Positions 14,401 to 25,828 of a DNA stretch of 64,000 bases are shown piece by piece. A program made the position numbers and the translations under genes. The DNA is from Glandiceps talaboti. Its lineage: Eukaryota; Hemichordata; Enteropneusta; Spengelidae. The first letter of the stretch is position 1, and each line of letters begins with the position of its first letter. Under the pieces are notes generated by a model that ran no database searches, was not told the origin of the DNA, and worked only from the letters and a program-made list of their open reading frames with translations. The stretch covers positions 7,998,598-8,062,597 of the forward strand of contig NC_135560.1 of assembly GCF_964340395.1 (NCBI RefSeq), read 5' to 3'.

Positions 14401-17400
14401 TAGCACTGTTGATTTAAAATGTAAAACTATGCATAAAGAAGTATAATTTAATATCTGGGTAACAGAATTGAGTAGAGCAATGATCTGCAGGAGAGAAATG
14501 TATATACCCCTGTAAAACTATAGACTAAAGGACATACTTAGAAAATGAAGTGTTTCATAGCTGGTAAATAATTGTATATATTAACCTCTTTACACTAGAA
14601 TTATGCAATGAAAGTGTTCCATATTAGGGTATATACATTGTATATCTCTCTATAATTGTGTACAGAAAGTGTTTTCTAGCTGTGTAATGAAAGTGACACC
14701 CCCACCCCCACCCCCATCTTTTTTACGTCAGTTTGGTATTTTCTTAATGTCATTAATCATTAATATTTGACATATGTTATGATACCATCCATAAACAGGC
14801 GTTTACTCCCTCCCATCCGTAAGTTACTTCAAGTAAACATGCCACAAAAGATTGGGTAAATATATCCTGGTGGTGTAATATTGCATGACTTTGAATTTCT
14901 CAGAAATGACCTGCTTTGGACTTTTTGCTGTATCGTATTTACTCTGTGTGTGAAAACTTTATTCTTAGTCTTAACACTAAAGCCCTGTTTATATGTACAC
15001 ATTCTATGTTTGGAAGAAGGGGTTTGTGTTTTGATGAAGACAGTGAAAGCTAAGAAGTTTGATACATTAACTATTAAATTTAACACTGTGTAATTTTCAA
15101 CTGTAAAACAAGATAATCTCTCAATGTATGTGTGCCATTGCGTTGCCAGTGTTACTTTGCATGGTATGTTCATATGATGTGCTCTTTCCAAGAATAGAAT
15201 TTACCCTTTAAAGTGTGCCACCCTTTTCATGTTACAGTTCACACTCTGTTTGATACAACTATGCGGAAACCAATGAGAAACCACATGCTATACTTTATTA
15301 AAGTTTAAGATAGCAATATAGCAATTTCTTGCTAAATTTTGTCTAAGTGAAAAGTTTAAACATACTGCAACTAGATGCAGACTTGTGGGTGCCAATGTTT
15401 GACATCTGCATGGTAGCCCATTAGTTTATTTTATTTCAACAAAAATATGTCATAAGAAACTGTATTCATTCAATCTTACTACATTGTATCTTAAAGCATA
15501 GCATGTGCAGTTTGTTATTGGTTTCTGTGTCATGTATCAAACAGAGCCAGTGAACACTAACATGAAGTGGGCAGTATAATGTCTCAGAACTCATGCCTAA
15601 TATAGGGATATTCATTGTTCAGAAGAGGGCACCATGGATTTTAGGCCAGACAAAATGAGAAGTGGTCTGAAAAAAGGCTGTTCTGTTGCTTTCTGTTTAT
15701 TGTTGGCACCATGACAGCTTTTCATTTCCATATATTGTCAACATCACATGGTAGGAACTCTTCCAAAATTAAAATCCCAGGTCACAGTTATGAATGAAAG
15801 TTTTAGAACTTTCAGAATAGAATGAAGGAAAAAATGTGCATGATAAGGAATGGTTTGACACTTTGTTTGTGCATAAATTATGTGTGTTTTGGACCTCATA
15901 CCCAGATAAAGACAGAAAAATTTGTCTTTGTTTACACTCCTTTAGTAATTAAAGGGGCACAAGCTGAGTCTTAAGGTTTTTACGGAGTAATTTTTTCAGC
16001 ATATTAAAAGTTACTCACGGTATTCTACTTACTGATGTAATTACTAAACCATCACTTGCAATTAACTGAACTCAAACCTGGTATTAAGATATAACATATA
16101 AACGATCCGATGATGTAATTTATTATTATGATAATAATAATATCAAAATATGTACAGGAACTCCTCACTATGCAATCAATAGTTCTAACAGTAACAATAA
16201 CAGAACACAAAACATAATGATAGAAAGCATGCATCGACATTAACAGTCATCACTATACGAAAAAGTCATATTTGACCATGTCTAAATTTCCACCGGGGTA
16301 AATCTTTGGCAGAGGATGTGTAAATGTGGCGAGTATGAGACGAAGTTCCACCTTTGACTTAATTTACCCCAGTGATCTCTCACATGGGGTTGTAGACAGT
16401 CAAAAGTGGTACTGCGTCTTGTACTCGCCACATTTACACATCCTCTGCCAAAGATTTACCCCGGTGGAAATTTAGACATGGTCAAATACAGAGATGTTGG
16501 TTAGGTGGGTCACAGGTAGGGTAAATGTTGGGTAAAAGGTGGGTAAATTTGACTTTTTGTATAGTGATTATACGAGAATAGTTTTATCATAGTCTTTTGT
16601 AATTATTTTCACTTGAGTAAAAAGCTTATAAACTCAGCTTGTGCTACTTTCACAGGAGTACCAACAATGATGATTCTTTCAGTCTTACCCATGCAGCTAC
16701 CTCACTTACCTCATATATTATGGCATGATTTTCAGGTTACAAGATGAAATTAGTTCCCACACCGAAGAGATTGATGCATTAAATGATGTCATTGGAGATC
16801 TTGAAAGAAATAAACTGAAGTTGAAGGGTGAAAAGAAACAACTTGAACAAGACTTGAAGCAATACAAAGCTGGTAAAATAACATTTTGACGTTTTTGAAC
16901 CATGGGACATGGAAAAATGTAATATAAATACTGTTTTATGGACATTTTATGAATTACAGTGGTTACCATGGTAACATAGAATGAAAAAAGTGACAGTGAA
17001 TATTTATATGTATATTAAGAATGACAGTGTTTTAGCCTCCCACCCCCACCCCCACCCCTTTTTTCCAGGTATTACCATAAGTAGGGCTACTTAATGACTC
17101 AAAAACTGCAATACATATCCTAGCCTCTGAGGTGCCATTCAAGTGTCTACCTCCATTTTATCAGGTGCAAACCTTGAGCCTCAGCACAGATTTCAGTCCT
17201 AGAATTCTATGACATTACTTTAGATTGAGTTTTTCAATTCATTTCTGTGAATGTCCAGATGCAGAACGATGTGAAAACTTGGAAATTGAAAATGAACAAC
17301 TGGTCATTGAAAAAGAGGAACTTCAGCAAGTCAAGGAAGATCTGCAAAAGGACAAAGAGAGGTTACAAAATGTGATGGAAAATAAACGCAAGAGGTACAT

Positions 17401-17538
17401 TTAGTTGTTGTTGTTGTTGTTTTTGTAGTTTTTGTAGTCCTAGTAGTAGTAGTAGAATAGTATTAGTAGTAGTAGTAGTAGTAGTAGTAGTAGGTATTAG
17501 TAGTAGTAGTAGTAGCAGCAGCAGCAGGCTGCTGCTGC

Positions 17539-17593
<55 letters not shown>

Positions 17594-20500
17594 GAGAGTT
17601 TTAGGGGTGTGGAGACATGTTTACAGATTTCCAAGGTTCCCGTCTGTTTTCAGATCGATTTCCAGGAGTTTGTTACTTTAACCTCACAGAAAACCCAACA
17701 GTCAATATCCAAAACATATTTACTAAGCATTTTATGTGTTTGATTCTGAATCTAAAGTTCTTACTTTCCTCTCTAATTTCAACACAAAATTGTTATTGTT
17801 ATAAGCATGTAACTTTCCAATAAACCATGCCCATCCTCTTCTATCAAAATAGGAACCTCACAGATACTGAACTGATAAGCAAGAGTAATTCGATGATGGC
17901 GCCATCAGAAGAGAAAGTCAAATCCCCACGGGAACAAGCAAACAAGGAGATAGAACCATCAAGGAGAAATTCTACATCTTCTCTGAAAGCTATTCCCTAC
18001 CCGAGACCATCACTCTCATCACCACGACAACCACCTTCAAGTTACTCATCTCCGAGATCACTATCTTCAAGTCTTCCACTAACACAAAAACAAAACTCCC
18101 CTCTATCCTCTCCAAGACAATCCCTTCCCCCCTCCTCCTCCTCCTCCTCAAATAATAAAAAATTTACATTACCCTCTTCCACTAAGTTCAAAGCAGCCAT
18201 ACCTTGCCTCAGCAGAGCAGTTTCCCCACCCGTTACCATGACAACAAGAGATGAAGAGCCAAGCCCTACGCAGCCTGGAGATAATGTATCAATAGCAGAT
18301 AGCACAAGATCATCTTCTCCTCAAAGGTAAGCTCGCTTTTACACAAGTATTATAAACACATTTTTGTTGTGTAGTAGTTCCGAACTCAAAACGTAAGTTA
18401 TTTCCCCAGTATAGTATACCTTTGTTTTTCTTCTGGTCAATAGAAGCACACTTTTAAAGCATGTACCCATTAATCTCACTCACATGTTCACACTATTTGC
18501 TCTTATAGCTAGTACTGTGTATTTTAAGTTTTTTTTATTTAACACACAATAGCACCTGTATCCCGTAGGCTGTAAGATATGCTGTGTTAACATTCAGCCT
18601 TATCAGACTAACTGACTGGGCGGCACGACATACCATATCTTACTGACTACAGCATCCCATTGCACAGCATTTCTAGTATGCACAAATAGACATAATGTAC
18701 AAGATATGTATACCTTGTACGTAACACCAACTCACCAAAGTCTTTCAGTTCTGCATGTCACTGTCAAGTTCATTAACTTATTGAGGAAACAACTCATAAT
18801 ACTAAGGCTATATAAGCATGGGAATGTATTTACACATTTTGTACTGTAACTGCACTGACTACCACTGATATTTATTTAATACATTTATATCTTAATAGAA
18901 CCATAGACCCTCCACGAAACCACTATCATAAAGTGTAAGATACAACATGTCATTCCATCCTCATTAAGATGCGGATGACCTGACATGACGTAACTTACAA
19001 ACTATACTACTCAACTTTTTTATGCCATTTTTTGTCACTAAATCTGCTGCACTTTGTGTTGCACTGTTTGCATTGATTATATTTATGTCTGTAATCGTAA
19101 CTTTTTTCATACTACCTCTAAATGCTGCTGTCTTTTTTGTTCTTAATGGCTCATTTCCTATCAAAGGAGAGGTAGATTTAAGGTGAGATGATGACAAATT
19201 AACCAAAAACTGAACTTTGTCAATTTTTGTAATGCATGATTTTCGTTAAACAGCTATATGGGATATTTTGACAGACCAACTTTTTAAATGTATGGTTTTA
19301 TGCTAAGCCTCCATAGCTGGCCTCCGTAGGAGGCTGGTCCTTACATGTGTTCTCTCCTTTTAATATAGCCTGCAAATTTGTTTTTTAAAACACTGTGTTT
19401 TTAACAATATACACTTCATTATCTACAGCTCTTAACTACAAGGAAACTTTGCATAAAATTAGTATATCACATGTTGACATTCAGAGTTATTTAATATGCA
19501 AAGGTCATATTTCCTTATGGTCAACTAAGTCACATCCAGTAAGTTGACACAATCAACATAATATATGTATCATGTGACTTATTCAACCAATCAACTTATA
19601 TGTACGAGTTTAATGCTTCCCTATCAAATCATATGATCTAAAATACTCAGTAAATTAGATCCTGCGGAATTAAAATATTTTATAACCTAAATTTTATCAA
19701 CATTATTAAAAGATATAGATTGAAAGATTCGCAGTTATTTAATTGCTCCAGACAATTGTCATTTAGTCTAAAGAAAAAATAAATGTGAACGAAACAAGCA
19801 ATTTACAAGGAAAATGTGAATGCCGAAATTTGCCAACTGTACTGCATGCATTATCGTTTTTACCTCAATTCTTGTTACGTCAGGTTACGACTTCCGTCAT
19901 TTCGGGGAACCAGTCTAGGACGGCAGTATGAAATTTACATGGAAGACAAAGTGGACCTGTAACAGCTGAACCCCCAAAAATAGATACATAATTAAGAATA
20001 GAAATTAGAATATTATTAACACGAAATAGTCTTAATTTTAGAAGTGAAAGTTGCTTGACATGGATGCTGGATTGCGTCTCAATTTTTGGTACTAGAAAAT
20101 TATATTTTTGATGAAATTTTTTACGTATAATGTTTTAATTTTTTGATATAAATGGGTTTGATAGAAATTACGCAGTTATGGTACTTTTAATTTATGCAAA
20201 TAGTAGTACTAAAGTTGGATAGATTATTTTTGACGGATACATATATTGGAGTCATTTACAATCGAATAACATATCAATGATACAATGACAGTTTTGAGTT
20301 ATAGCGCCCTCTATCAATTCTACTTTGTAATGGTATGTGAATGCACTGACAGTGGGGTCAAAATATTGTAATGTCACAAAGCAGATCTTCATTTTGCTGA
20401 CAAATATCACCACTTGGGCAGGCAATACATTTTGATATTTCCATCACTGGCATGTGGTATTGTTTACACATTGCTTGATGATACTGAAAAAGATTCACTT

Positions 20501-23242
20501 CAGCATGTAATATTCGTATGAAAGTGCGCCCTCTGTAGTTTCTTTTTGGAATTATTTTTAACCCCACTGAAATGTGCCCTCACTGGCCAAATGGTGTAGA
20601 ACTGTTAGAAAGTGTACGTCCACTCAAAACATAGCATAAAATCACCAATGAAATAGCCAGATACCAAATAGAAGCAAAATAGCTTTCAGTGCTAGTTTTC
20701 CCTAGGGGTATGCTTCAACATATTCTAGGGTCAGAAGCTGTATATCAAACACACAACCTACAAAGACATGATCCCAGGAATCTGTATATTAATCAAATTG
20801 ATATCCATGACCAATAGGAGCATTATGTATTATGCATATTATTAACCTTTAACATTGATGGGCTATTTCGACCTTTTTCACAGACAAATATTGCTGAATT
20901 CATTTTACTAAACTGTCTATTGACATCAAAATGTTGTGTTGTTTTAGTGTTGTTTGTGAAACTCACATTTTGTGTAATGCAGTGTAGTGTTGTATTTTGT
21001 TGGTCTATAGGAATATATATTATATACATAAAAAATTATGTGTTATATAAATTATAGATATATATTATGTTTAGATATTTAAAAATGAATGTTTTTCTCT
21101 CTTTTTTGTTCTGAGTGTCTTTTATTTGTGAGTTTTTAGTTAGGCCTAAAAAAATTGTTTGGTTCCGATTACCCGATCCCCACCTAGTTTTTCACACCAA
21201 CCCTAAACTTTTTTTTACATATTCGAGAAAAAATAATAAAATGGCAAAAATTGTGAAGTCTTGCAAGAAATAGTGGATGTGGAAACTGACATCAGACAAT
21301 ATAGAACCGTTCTTTCAATCTGATGAGAAGAAACCAACAACTGAGTGTAATCGGAACCACACAATTTTTTTTTTGTTAGGCCTTACCTGTAATAGTAGTG
21401 TGTGTGTTGTATTGATATGAATTATGATATATTCAAGTTATTTTCATTAATTTGGTTTTTAATTTAATTAAAGCGGTGCCAATGCTGAACATTTTAAAAC
21501 GCAGTTTTATCATGACGATTGCTAATGATTTTTATGACAAAGTCTATATTTTTATCAAAAAGTAACAAGCTTGGTTTGTGCAACTTTGAACAAAACGTTT
21601 GTCAGTATTTTTAAGCAAGAAATAGTTACTCAGAGAAATGAAGTGTCGGAATTATTGCTTTTTCTCAAAAGGAACTCATTGCAGCATGTTCAAAGTACAC
21701 TGTAAAATAAAATGCAGGCATTCTGACCCCGCACCAAGAAACATGCAATTAGGAAATTAACATATTTAACTTAACTCTTTGTTTAAGAAAACTCCAACTG
21801 ATTTTCATTTGCAATCAAGAAAAAAATTGGGGTCAAATTAAACCGTTTTAGAATCCAATATGGCAACCATGTACTGTGTAATTGTCTATAGGAAAGTGAA
21901 AGATGTCAATTTCCCTGAAAATAAGTCTGTGAAACCCCAAATTTCTTGTATTATTTCAAAAGGATTAGAATAAGCTTTGATTTGGCAAAATCTGATGAGA
22001 TTTTAAGAATTTTCATTTTCAGGGAAGTTTATCCTGAGGTACCTTCTATCTCTATCGGAATGCTGTCAACAACTGTATACAGTTTTACAGTCTTGGCTCA
22101 ACATTATTTAGTTCCTACTGATACATGTACTACAAAAATCTTGAATATTGACTTTTCATGCTGTTTCAGATCAAAGTCTCTATATTTAAGAAGTAGAGTA
22201 ATGACTTGCCATTTTCTTTCATAACAAACATATCAGTGTTTTTTGTATGTATATAAGTTTAGATATTTATCATGTGATTCATTTATCTTTTTCATACATC
22301 TAATGTCATACTCTATCATATTACATTTTTCATCTCATTGCATGTCCGTTCAACTTATCCATTAAACACTCCGTCCTGATACAAACAGAAACATTTGACA
22401 AATAAGGTGAAATAAAAATACTTGTGTGTTTCCGATAACACGGCCTCAGAGAATAGGGTAGGTAGGTAGGGATTTTATTTTATTTTGTTCTAACTTTTTA
22501 ATTGTTTTTATCGTTGAAAAATATTGCTTCGACTGAAAACCAAATGAAATGTCGAACAGTGTACCTCTTCTGTGATATAGTTTGATGAAATATGTACAGG
22601 CATCACTGGGGTAAGAAAAGAGACGTGCATGAAGGTCAAGAAGACAAAAAATTTTCTTCTTTCTTTTTTTATCTTTTTGTTTTAAATGTTTAAAAAATAT
22701 TTAGGGTTGGCGACTTAAACTGGGGTCAGTCGTGTTATCGGAAACACACAAGTTGTTTTATTTTGCCTAAAAATTTTGCTGGCATGAGAATTTATACCAA
22801 ATACTGCAAGGTTATTGACTCAAAGCATAGACCCTACATGAAATAGGGTACGTAGGGTCTTTGTTCATTTTCATACTTTTACAGGCATTTCATATACCAA
22901 ATGAGACTTAGACTGTTTGTGGCACCAAACAATGAATGTTGCACTTCTTTGCTGCCTGCCGATATACTCAATTTTCACCCCCTGCATACCAATAATTCAC
23001 CGGTCAGTTTTTCTACTCCTGTTTTCTCATCTCCATCCAGGCAACCGTCTCCTTCCCAGACTACTTCTACAGCTTCCATCGACAAAATCAAGTCTTCCAC
23101 TTCCCAATCAGACCAGACTCCCCATCATCGTCACCAGTCCTTACGACCTTTGACCCAGGAAGCTTCATCAGGCAAAACCCAAACCAAAACGGGCACTCCT
23201 AGCACCCCTGGAACCAAAGAAAAAAAGAGCTGGAAAATCTAG
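884..23242 (+). CDS. Long coiled-coil protein, multi-exon, family not recognised
   Basis: Exons by my splice reading: 884-1131 (tentative first coding exon), 2512-3403, 7103-7234, 9835-9899, 10382-10475, 14221-14303, 16736-16872, 17259-17394, 17853-18326 and 23041-23242 (stop TAG 23240-23242). Every junction from 2512 on has an AG acceptor and GT donor, and phases match, giving 820 codons. Residues about 24-65 are an Asp/Glu run. Residues about 85-595 are heptad-like Lys/Glu/Gln/Leu-rich coiled coil with no globular domain visible. The remainder is a Ser/Pro/Thr/Lys-rich, probably disordered basic tail ending KSWKI. No signal peptide or membrane segment is seen, so it is probably cytoplasmic or cytoskeletal. 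The architecture resembles centrosomal, golgin or microtubule-linker proteins, but I cannot name the family. The final exon could instead start at 22885, in the same frame, adding 52 residues. The weakest part is the link between 1131 and 2512. Confidence 0.75.
1466..1471 (+). terminator. AATAAA polyadenylation signal candidate
   Basis: AATAAA lies 301 bases after the stop of the acidic exon, followed by GT-rich DNA. It would serve a short transcript ending in that exon. Confidence 0.35.
4621..4921. mobile_element. Inverted-repeat element in intron (MITE-like)
   Basis: Left arm around 4621-4658 and right arm around 4875-4921 share an inverted core of about 23 bp (starting GACACAAACTAAAACTATTA). 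The internal 26 bp at 4845-4870 recurs exactly, inverted, at 32699-32724, so this belongs to a dispersed family. No coding capacity. Confidence 0.5.
5001..5094 (+). repeat. 40-bp tandem duplication
   Basis: A unit starting AGCTTTGCATGAAGTCATAC is repeated slightly more than twice, nearly without change. It lies in the intron between 3403 and 7103. Confidence 0.8.
5267..5572 (+). repeat. CATC/CATT/TCTG compound microsatellite
   Basis: Runs of CATC, then CATT, then TCTG and TCTC tetramers. Open frames across it in all readings are repeat translations (SIHP, SVCL) and not genes. Confidence 0.9.
8254..8309. repeat. Short hairpin element, GTAAGATAC family
   Basis: Inverted arms TTAGTCTGTAAGATA and TCTTACAGTCTAA flank a short loop. 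Related hairpins occur at 18565-18650 and 18936-19000 in the last intron of the same gene, suggesting a small non-autonomous repeat family. Confidence 0.4.
9324..9389. repeat. Short hairpin element, CATAGACC family
   Basis: Begins CATAGACCGTACACGAAA and ends with the imperfect inverted copy TTTCGTTTGGGGTCTATG. Similar starts occur at 18902-18919, 22826-22860 and 50429-50464. Confidence 0.45.
9957..10262 (+). mobile_element. Dispersed repeat, copy 1 (inverted copy at 33343-33640)
   Basis: About 300 bp here matches the reverse complement of 33343-33640, with shared blocks such as CAGATAAACATATGTAAT and CAGTGTTTTCTGCTGCA in the same order. Internal inverted pieces (AGTGTTTTCTGC and GCAGAGAACACT) suggest a foldback, non-autonomous element. 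It sits in the intron between 9899 and 10382. Confidence 0.6.
10711..10795 (+). repeat. ATATG pentamer microsatellite
   Basis: Short tandem ATATG/GATAT units with slight interruptions, in an intron of the coiled-coil gene. Confidence 0.85.
11349..11446 (+). repeat. CAAT tetramer microsatellite
   Basis: A run of CAAT units with a few CATC/CAAC interruptions. Open frames over it read as NQSI repeats and are not genes. Confidence 0.9.
13806..13990 (+). repeat. Dispersed repeat fragment, related to 28361-28560
   Basis: Shares TACCTGTAATA, then ATTTTACCT, then CTAGAGGGTCAAA and later ACTAATGCATGTG in order with 28361-28560. It is too degraded to define ends or class. Confidence 0.45.
15213..15575. 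mobile_element. TIR element (MITE), copy 1
   Basis: Starts near CACCCTTTTCATGTTA and ends with AACACTAACATGAAGTGGG, which is its inverted form. The inner TIR contains CTCTGTTTGATACA. Internal blocks such as CATACTGCAACTAGA and GAAACTGTATTCATTCAATC are shared with a second copy at 25829-26182. No coding capacity, intronic. Confidence 0.65.
16249..16568. mobile_element. Foldback element with nested inverted repeats
   Basis: A 66-bp perfect inverted repeat pairs 16270-16335 with 16422-16487, and imperfect pairing continues into the loop for about 25 bp. An outer terminal repeat (ATCACTATAC at 16249, GTATAGTGAT ending 16568) brackets it. The element lies in the intron between 14303 and 16736. 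It is a non-autonomous DNA element by structure; I could not settle the target duplication. Confidence 0.7.
16962..16975. promoter_or_regulatory. Perfect X-box-like palindrome in intron
   Basis: GTTACCATGGTAAC is a 14-bp perfect palindrome fitting the RFX consensus GTNRCC..RGYAAC. It lies about 90 bases after the donor at 16873. Function here is unproven. Confidence 0.3.
17404..17594 (+). repeat. GTT/AGT/GCA trinucleotide microsatellite
   Basis: Begins right after the donor at 17395 with GTT units, passes through AGT and GCA units, then a long second GTT run. Confidence 0.9.
18565..19000. repeat. Two GTAAGATAC-family hairpins
   Basis: The first hairpin pairs GTAGGCTGTAAGATATG (18565) with CATATCTTACTGACTAC (to 18650). 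The second pairs GTAAGATACAACATGTCA (18936) with TGACATGACGTAACTTAC (to 19000). Both resemble 8254-8309. The stretch between them is plain AT-rich intron containing one CATAGACC-type start at 18902. Confidence 0.4.
21142..21383. mobile_element. TIR element (MITE) ending AGGCCT
   Basis: The left end (AGGCCTAAAAAAATTG, then GTTCCGATTAC) is inverted at the right end (GTAATCGGAACCA to AGGCCT). Terminal repeats are about 31-37 bp. The element at 22405-22768 has a similar GTTTCCGATAACAC terminus, so the two may belong to one superfamily. No coding capacity. Confidence 0.6.
22405..22768. mobile_element. TIR element (MITE), GTGTGTTTCCGATAACAC terminus
   Basis: Terminal inverted repeats of about 40 bp: the left includes CTTGTGTGTTTCCGATAACA and the right carries its exact inverse (GTGTTATCGGAAACACACAA). 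The middle is AT-rich and non-coding. It lies about 270 bp upstream of the last exon of the coiled-coil gene. Confidence 0.65.
22826..22860. repeat. CATAGACC-family hairpin beside the last exon
   Basis: AGACCCTACATGAAAT pairs imperfectly with AGGGTACGTAGGGTCT in a compact hairpin about 25 bp upstream of the earlier acceptor at 22883-22884. It could influence acceptor choice; that is inference. Confidence 0.35.
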
Positions 23243-23680
23243 AGTAGGCCCCTTAGTTCATCAGAATTTCTAATCTGAAACCGGGATGGCATTTGCATTG
23301 TTGGAAATTGCCAAAAGCTTTAATTGCCAAATTTTAACATAATAATCAAATTTCAGTAAATCGGCAAAAGTAACCGTAATTATTGCCCGTGAAATTCACA
23401 ATTTTTATAGGCTTGCTATAAAAGCTGGTTCCATCCAGAGGTGAAAATAGGTTTAAAGGGATCCACAGGTGTCAATGATTTAAAGGGAGAACACATTGTG
23501 CAAAACTTTACACTTCCATCACTCAAACTGGCAACCCTATTATTGAAATATGTTCATCTGCACCAATCACCATTCACAATGTACATAAAATCACTATAAA
23601 GTTAAAACATCAAAGCCACATCAAATCACTTCGTGTAATTGTAAAAGTTTCATTCACAATCTACTAAATTAATTTAACTT

Positions 23681-23686
23681 AATAAA
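23681..23686 (+). terminator. AATAAA polyadenylation signal candidate for the coiled-coil gene
   Basis: First AATAAA I find after the stop at 23242, implying a 3' UTR of about 450 bases. Confidence 0.45.
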
Positions 23687-23699
23687 CTAATTTCACTGT

Positions 23700-24372
23700 C
23701 ATAGCACTCTGGTATGCACAAATAGCCGCTTTCACCAAGTCTTCCCGCTCTAATGTTATTAGACATTGTGTTGAACTATGTGGACTACTCCAGGTTTCAG
23801 TGCATCAGTTCGACACCACCTGTTGGTGAGTCATAGATAGCATATAGTGTATTCTGACTGCCTGTGATAGAGCTTGACCTAGGGGGTCAAATTGCATGGT
23901 GTGAAAAGTTGATAACTGTATGCAGTTGTATAGTCAATGAATAATATTAAGGTCACTATTTCATTCTCAATTTGTTATTCCATATGTTGGATCTCAACTC
24001 TTCATTTTATGCTAAAATGAAATGAAAAGTGTACTTACCAGTCACAGTCTTACATTACGAAACCTAGTAAAGCCCCAGCCATTCATTTTACACTATCAAT
24101 TTTTTGACAAAATTTGAAAAGTTTTTAATGACCTACCTAGGTGGCACAGTTCTATCACAGGCGTAAAAGTTTTCCAGTGTCTTTGCTAAGGTGTGTATAG
24201 AACCCTCTGGTGGCATAGTTCCCTAATCAAAATTATGAGGGAATTTTAGGCCAGGTTTCACCTATGTACAGTCCTTAGCAAAGGTGTTGGTCACACCAAC
24301 AAATACTGAAATGTAGGCAATCAATTTTGTTTAACAGCAAGATGGTTGGATCATCCTCAGAAAATATGTAAC
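23700..24372. other. Intergenic sequence, nothing coding
   Basis: No supported exon. Two short stretches resemble the CCCTCTGGTGG type of CTCF-like motif (around 24209-24222) but are weak. Confidence 0.5.
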
Positions 24373-24723
24373 TTAAAGCTGCACTTATAGTTGTAACTGG
24401 AGTTTTTTTTATCAGATAACCAACAATTTAATTGTTAAAATTCCAATAATTAGACATTTTATTATATTAATTAGGTGTGGATTGTATCCAAAAGTAGTAC
24501 AGCAAACATGTTTATATTGGGGACGATAATTTTTTGGGATTTTGGAATAATTTGGTGCTTTTTATTTTTAAAGTACCATATTATGTACACAGCTACACAA
24601 ATACATTTACCCACAGGTGATTCAAAATACTGTTCAAGGTGTACAATATTATAAGTACCAAGTCATTATATTCTAACACAACAGTTTCAAAAAAAATTCC
24701 AGTTGCAGCTAGTGCAGCTTTAA
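24373..24723. mobile_element. TTAA-flanked TIR element (piggyBac-type MITE)
   Basis: Both ends are TTAA followed by inverted repeats: TTAAAGCTGCACT at the left and AGTGCAGCTTTAA at the right, with a further ACTGGA / TCCAGT match inside. TTAA target duplication plus TIRs is the signature of piggyBac-class elements. At 351 bp with no ORF it would be non-autonomous. A diverged relative lies at about 33056-33350. Confidence 0.65.
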
Positions 24724-25104
24724 GTGTATTCCATGGAAGAAAAATGAGGATGTGTTCATTTCTTTTGAGGAATGTACTAGTTTATAATGTCATGTGTCGT
24801 TGATCTATTAAAAACAAATATCATCGACTTGCAGAATATCTTCAGTGTGCCTTTAATATACAGATTTCATAATTTTTGAAGAAAATTTCTGTACTTTGTC
24901 TTTTCATGACAGCTGGCCTGTATAAAGTAAAGAATTCATTATATCATTGTACTAAAAAACTTCTTTTCTGCTGTTAGACTTGATAGATCTCTACAGGTTT
25001 ATAAGACACTTGTGTATACACAACCACGTTTGTGCTAAAGAAGTGTAAAATAATTTCAGTGAAGTTTGCAATGGGTGCACTGATGTGTCAGTGTTACTTA
25101 CTAT

Positions 25105-25304
25105 GTACATACATACATACATACATACATATATACATACATACATACATACATACATACATACATGCATATACACGCACACACACACGTACGTACGTAC
25201 GTACGTACGTACGTACGTACGTATGTACGTACGTACACATACATTATGCATACATGCATACACACATACATATGCATACATACACACACACATATACATA
25301 CACA

Positions 25305-25362
<58 letters not shown>
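25105..25362 (+). repeat. CATA / GTAC / CA compound microsatellite
   Basis: CATA units, a self-complementary GTAC run at about 25189-25236, more CATA, then a pure CA run to 25362. The GTAC part can pair with itself. Open frames here are repeat translations. Confidence 0.9.
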
Positions 25363-25363
<1 letters not shown>

Positions 25364-25828
25364 CCAGTACATGTCTTCTACCGTCCATATTGACAGGATC
25401 TCTTTGTGTAGTTATTTTTCTTTATTTACAGATTCATTTGCATGTAATAAAAATAGCAAATATATATAACAAATGACATTCTTAACTTGAAACTAAAAGG
25501 TGCAACAATTTGTATGTTATAAGTTTAACAGAGAGATTCAACTAACTTTTTTTCATTAAATCTCTCAGACCACTATAATCAAGATACAAGTTCCCTTACA
25601 TATTTTAAATATGGGAAATTGATCACACCTGTCTTTCAAACTATGTATTATCGATTATTTTAATTTCTATTCAGTTTTGTAATATCTATGGCAACCTCAT
25701 CTTTAACAAGACAACATTCCGATATATCATATGATTGTCTTGTGTCAGATGAAAACGAATTCAAAATCACTTTCTTCCTAATTTTAGAATTTTAATTATT
25801 CATACCTCATACGTATCATGGTTTATTC

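Noticed and set aside
25032-25469. ORFs of 95-145 aa rich in His/Thr/Tyr or Cys/Val
   Set aside because: Translations of CATA/GTAC/CA repeats.
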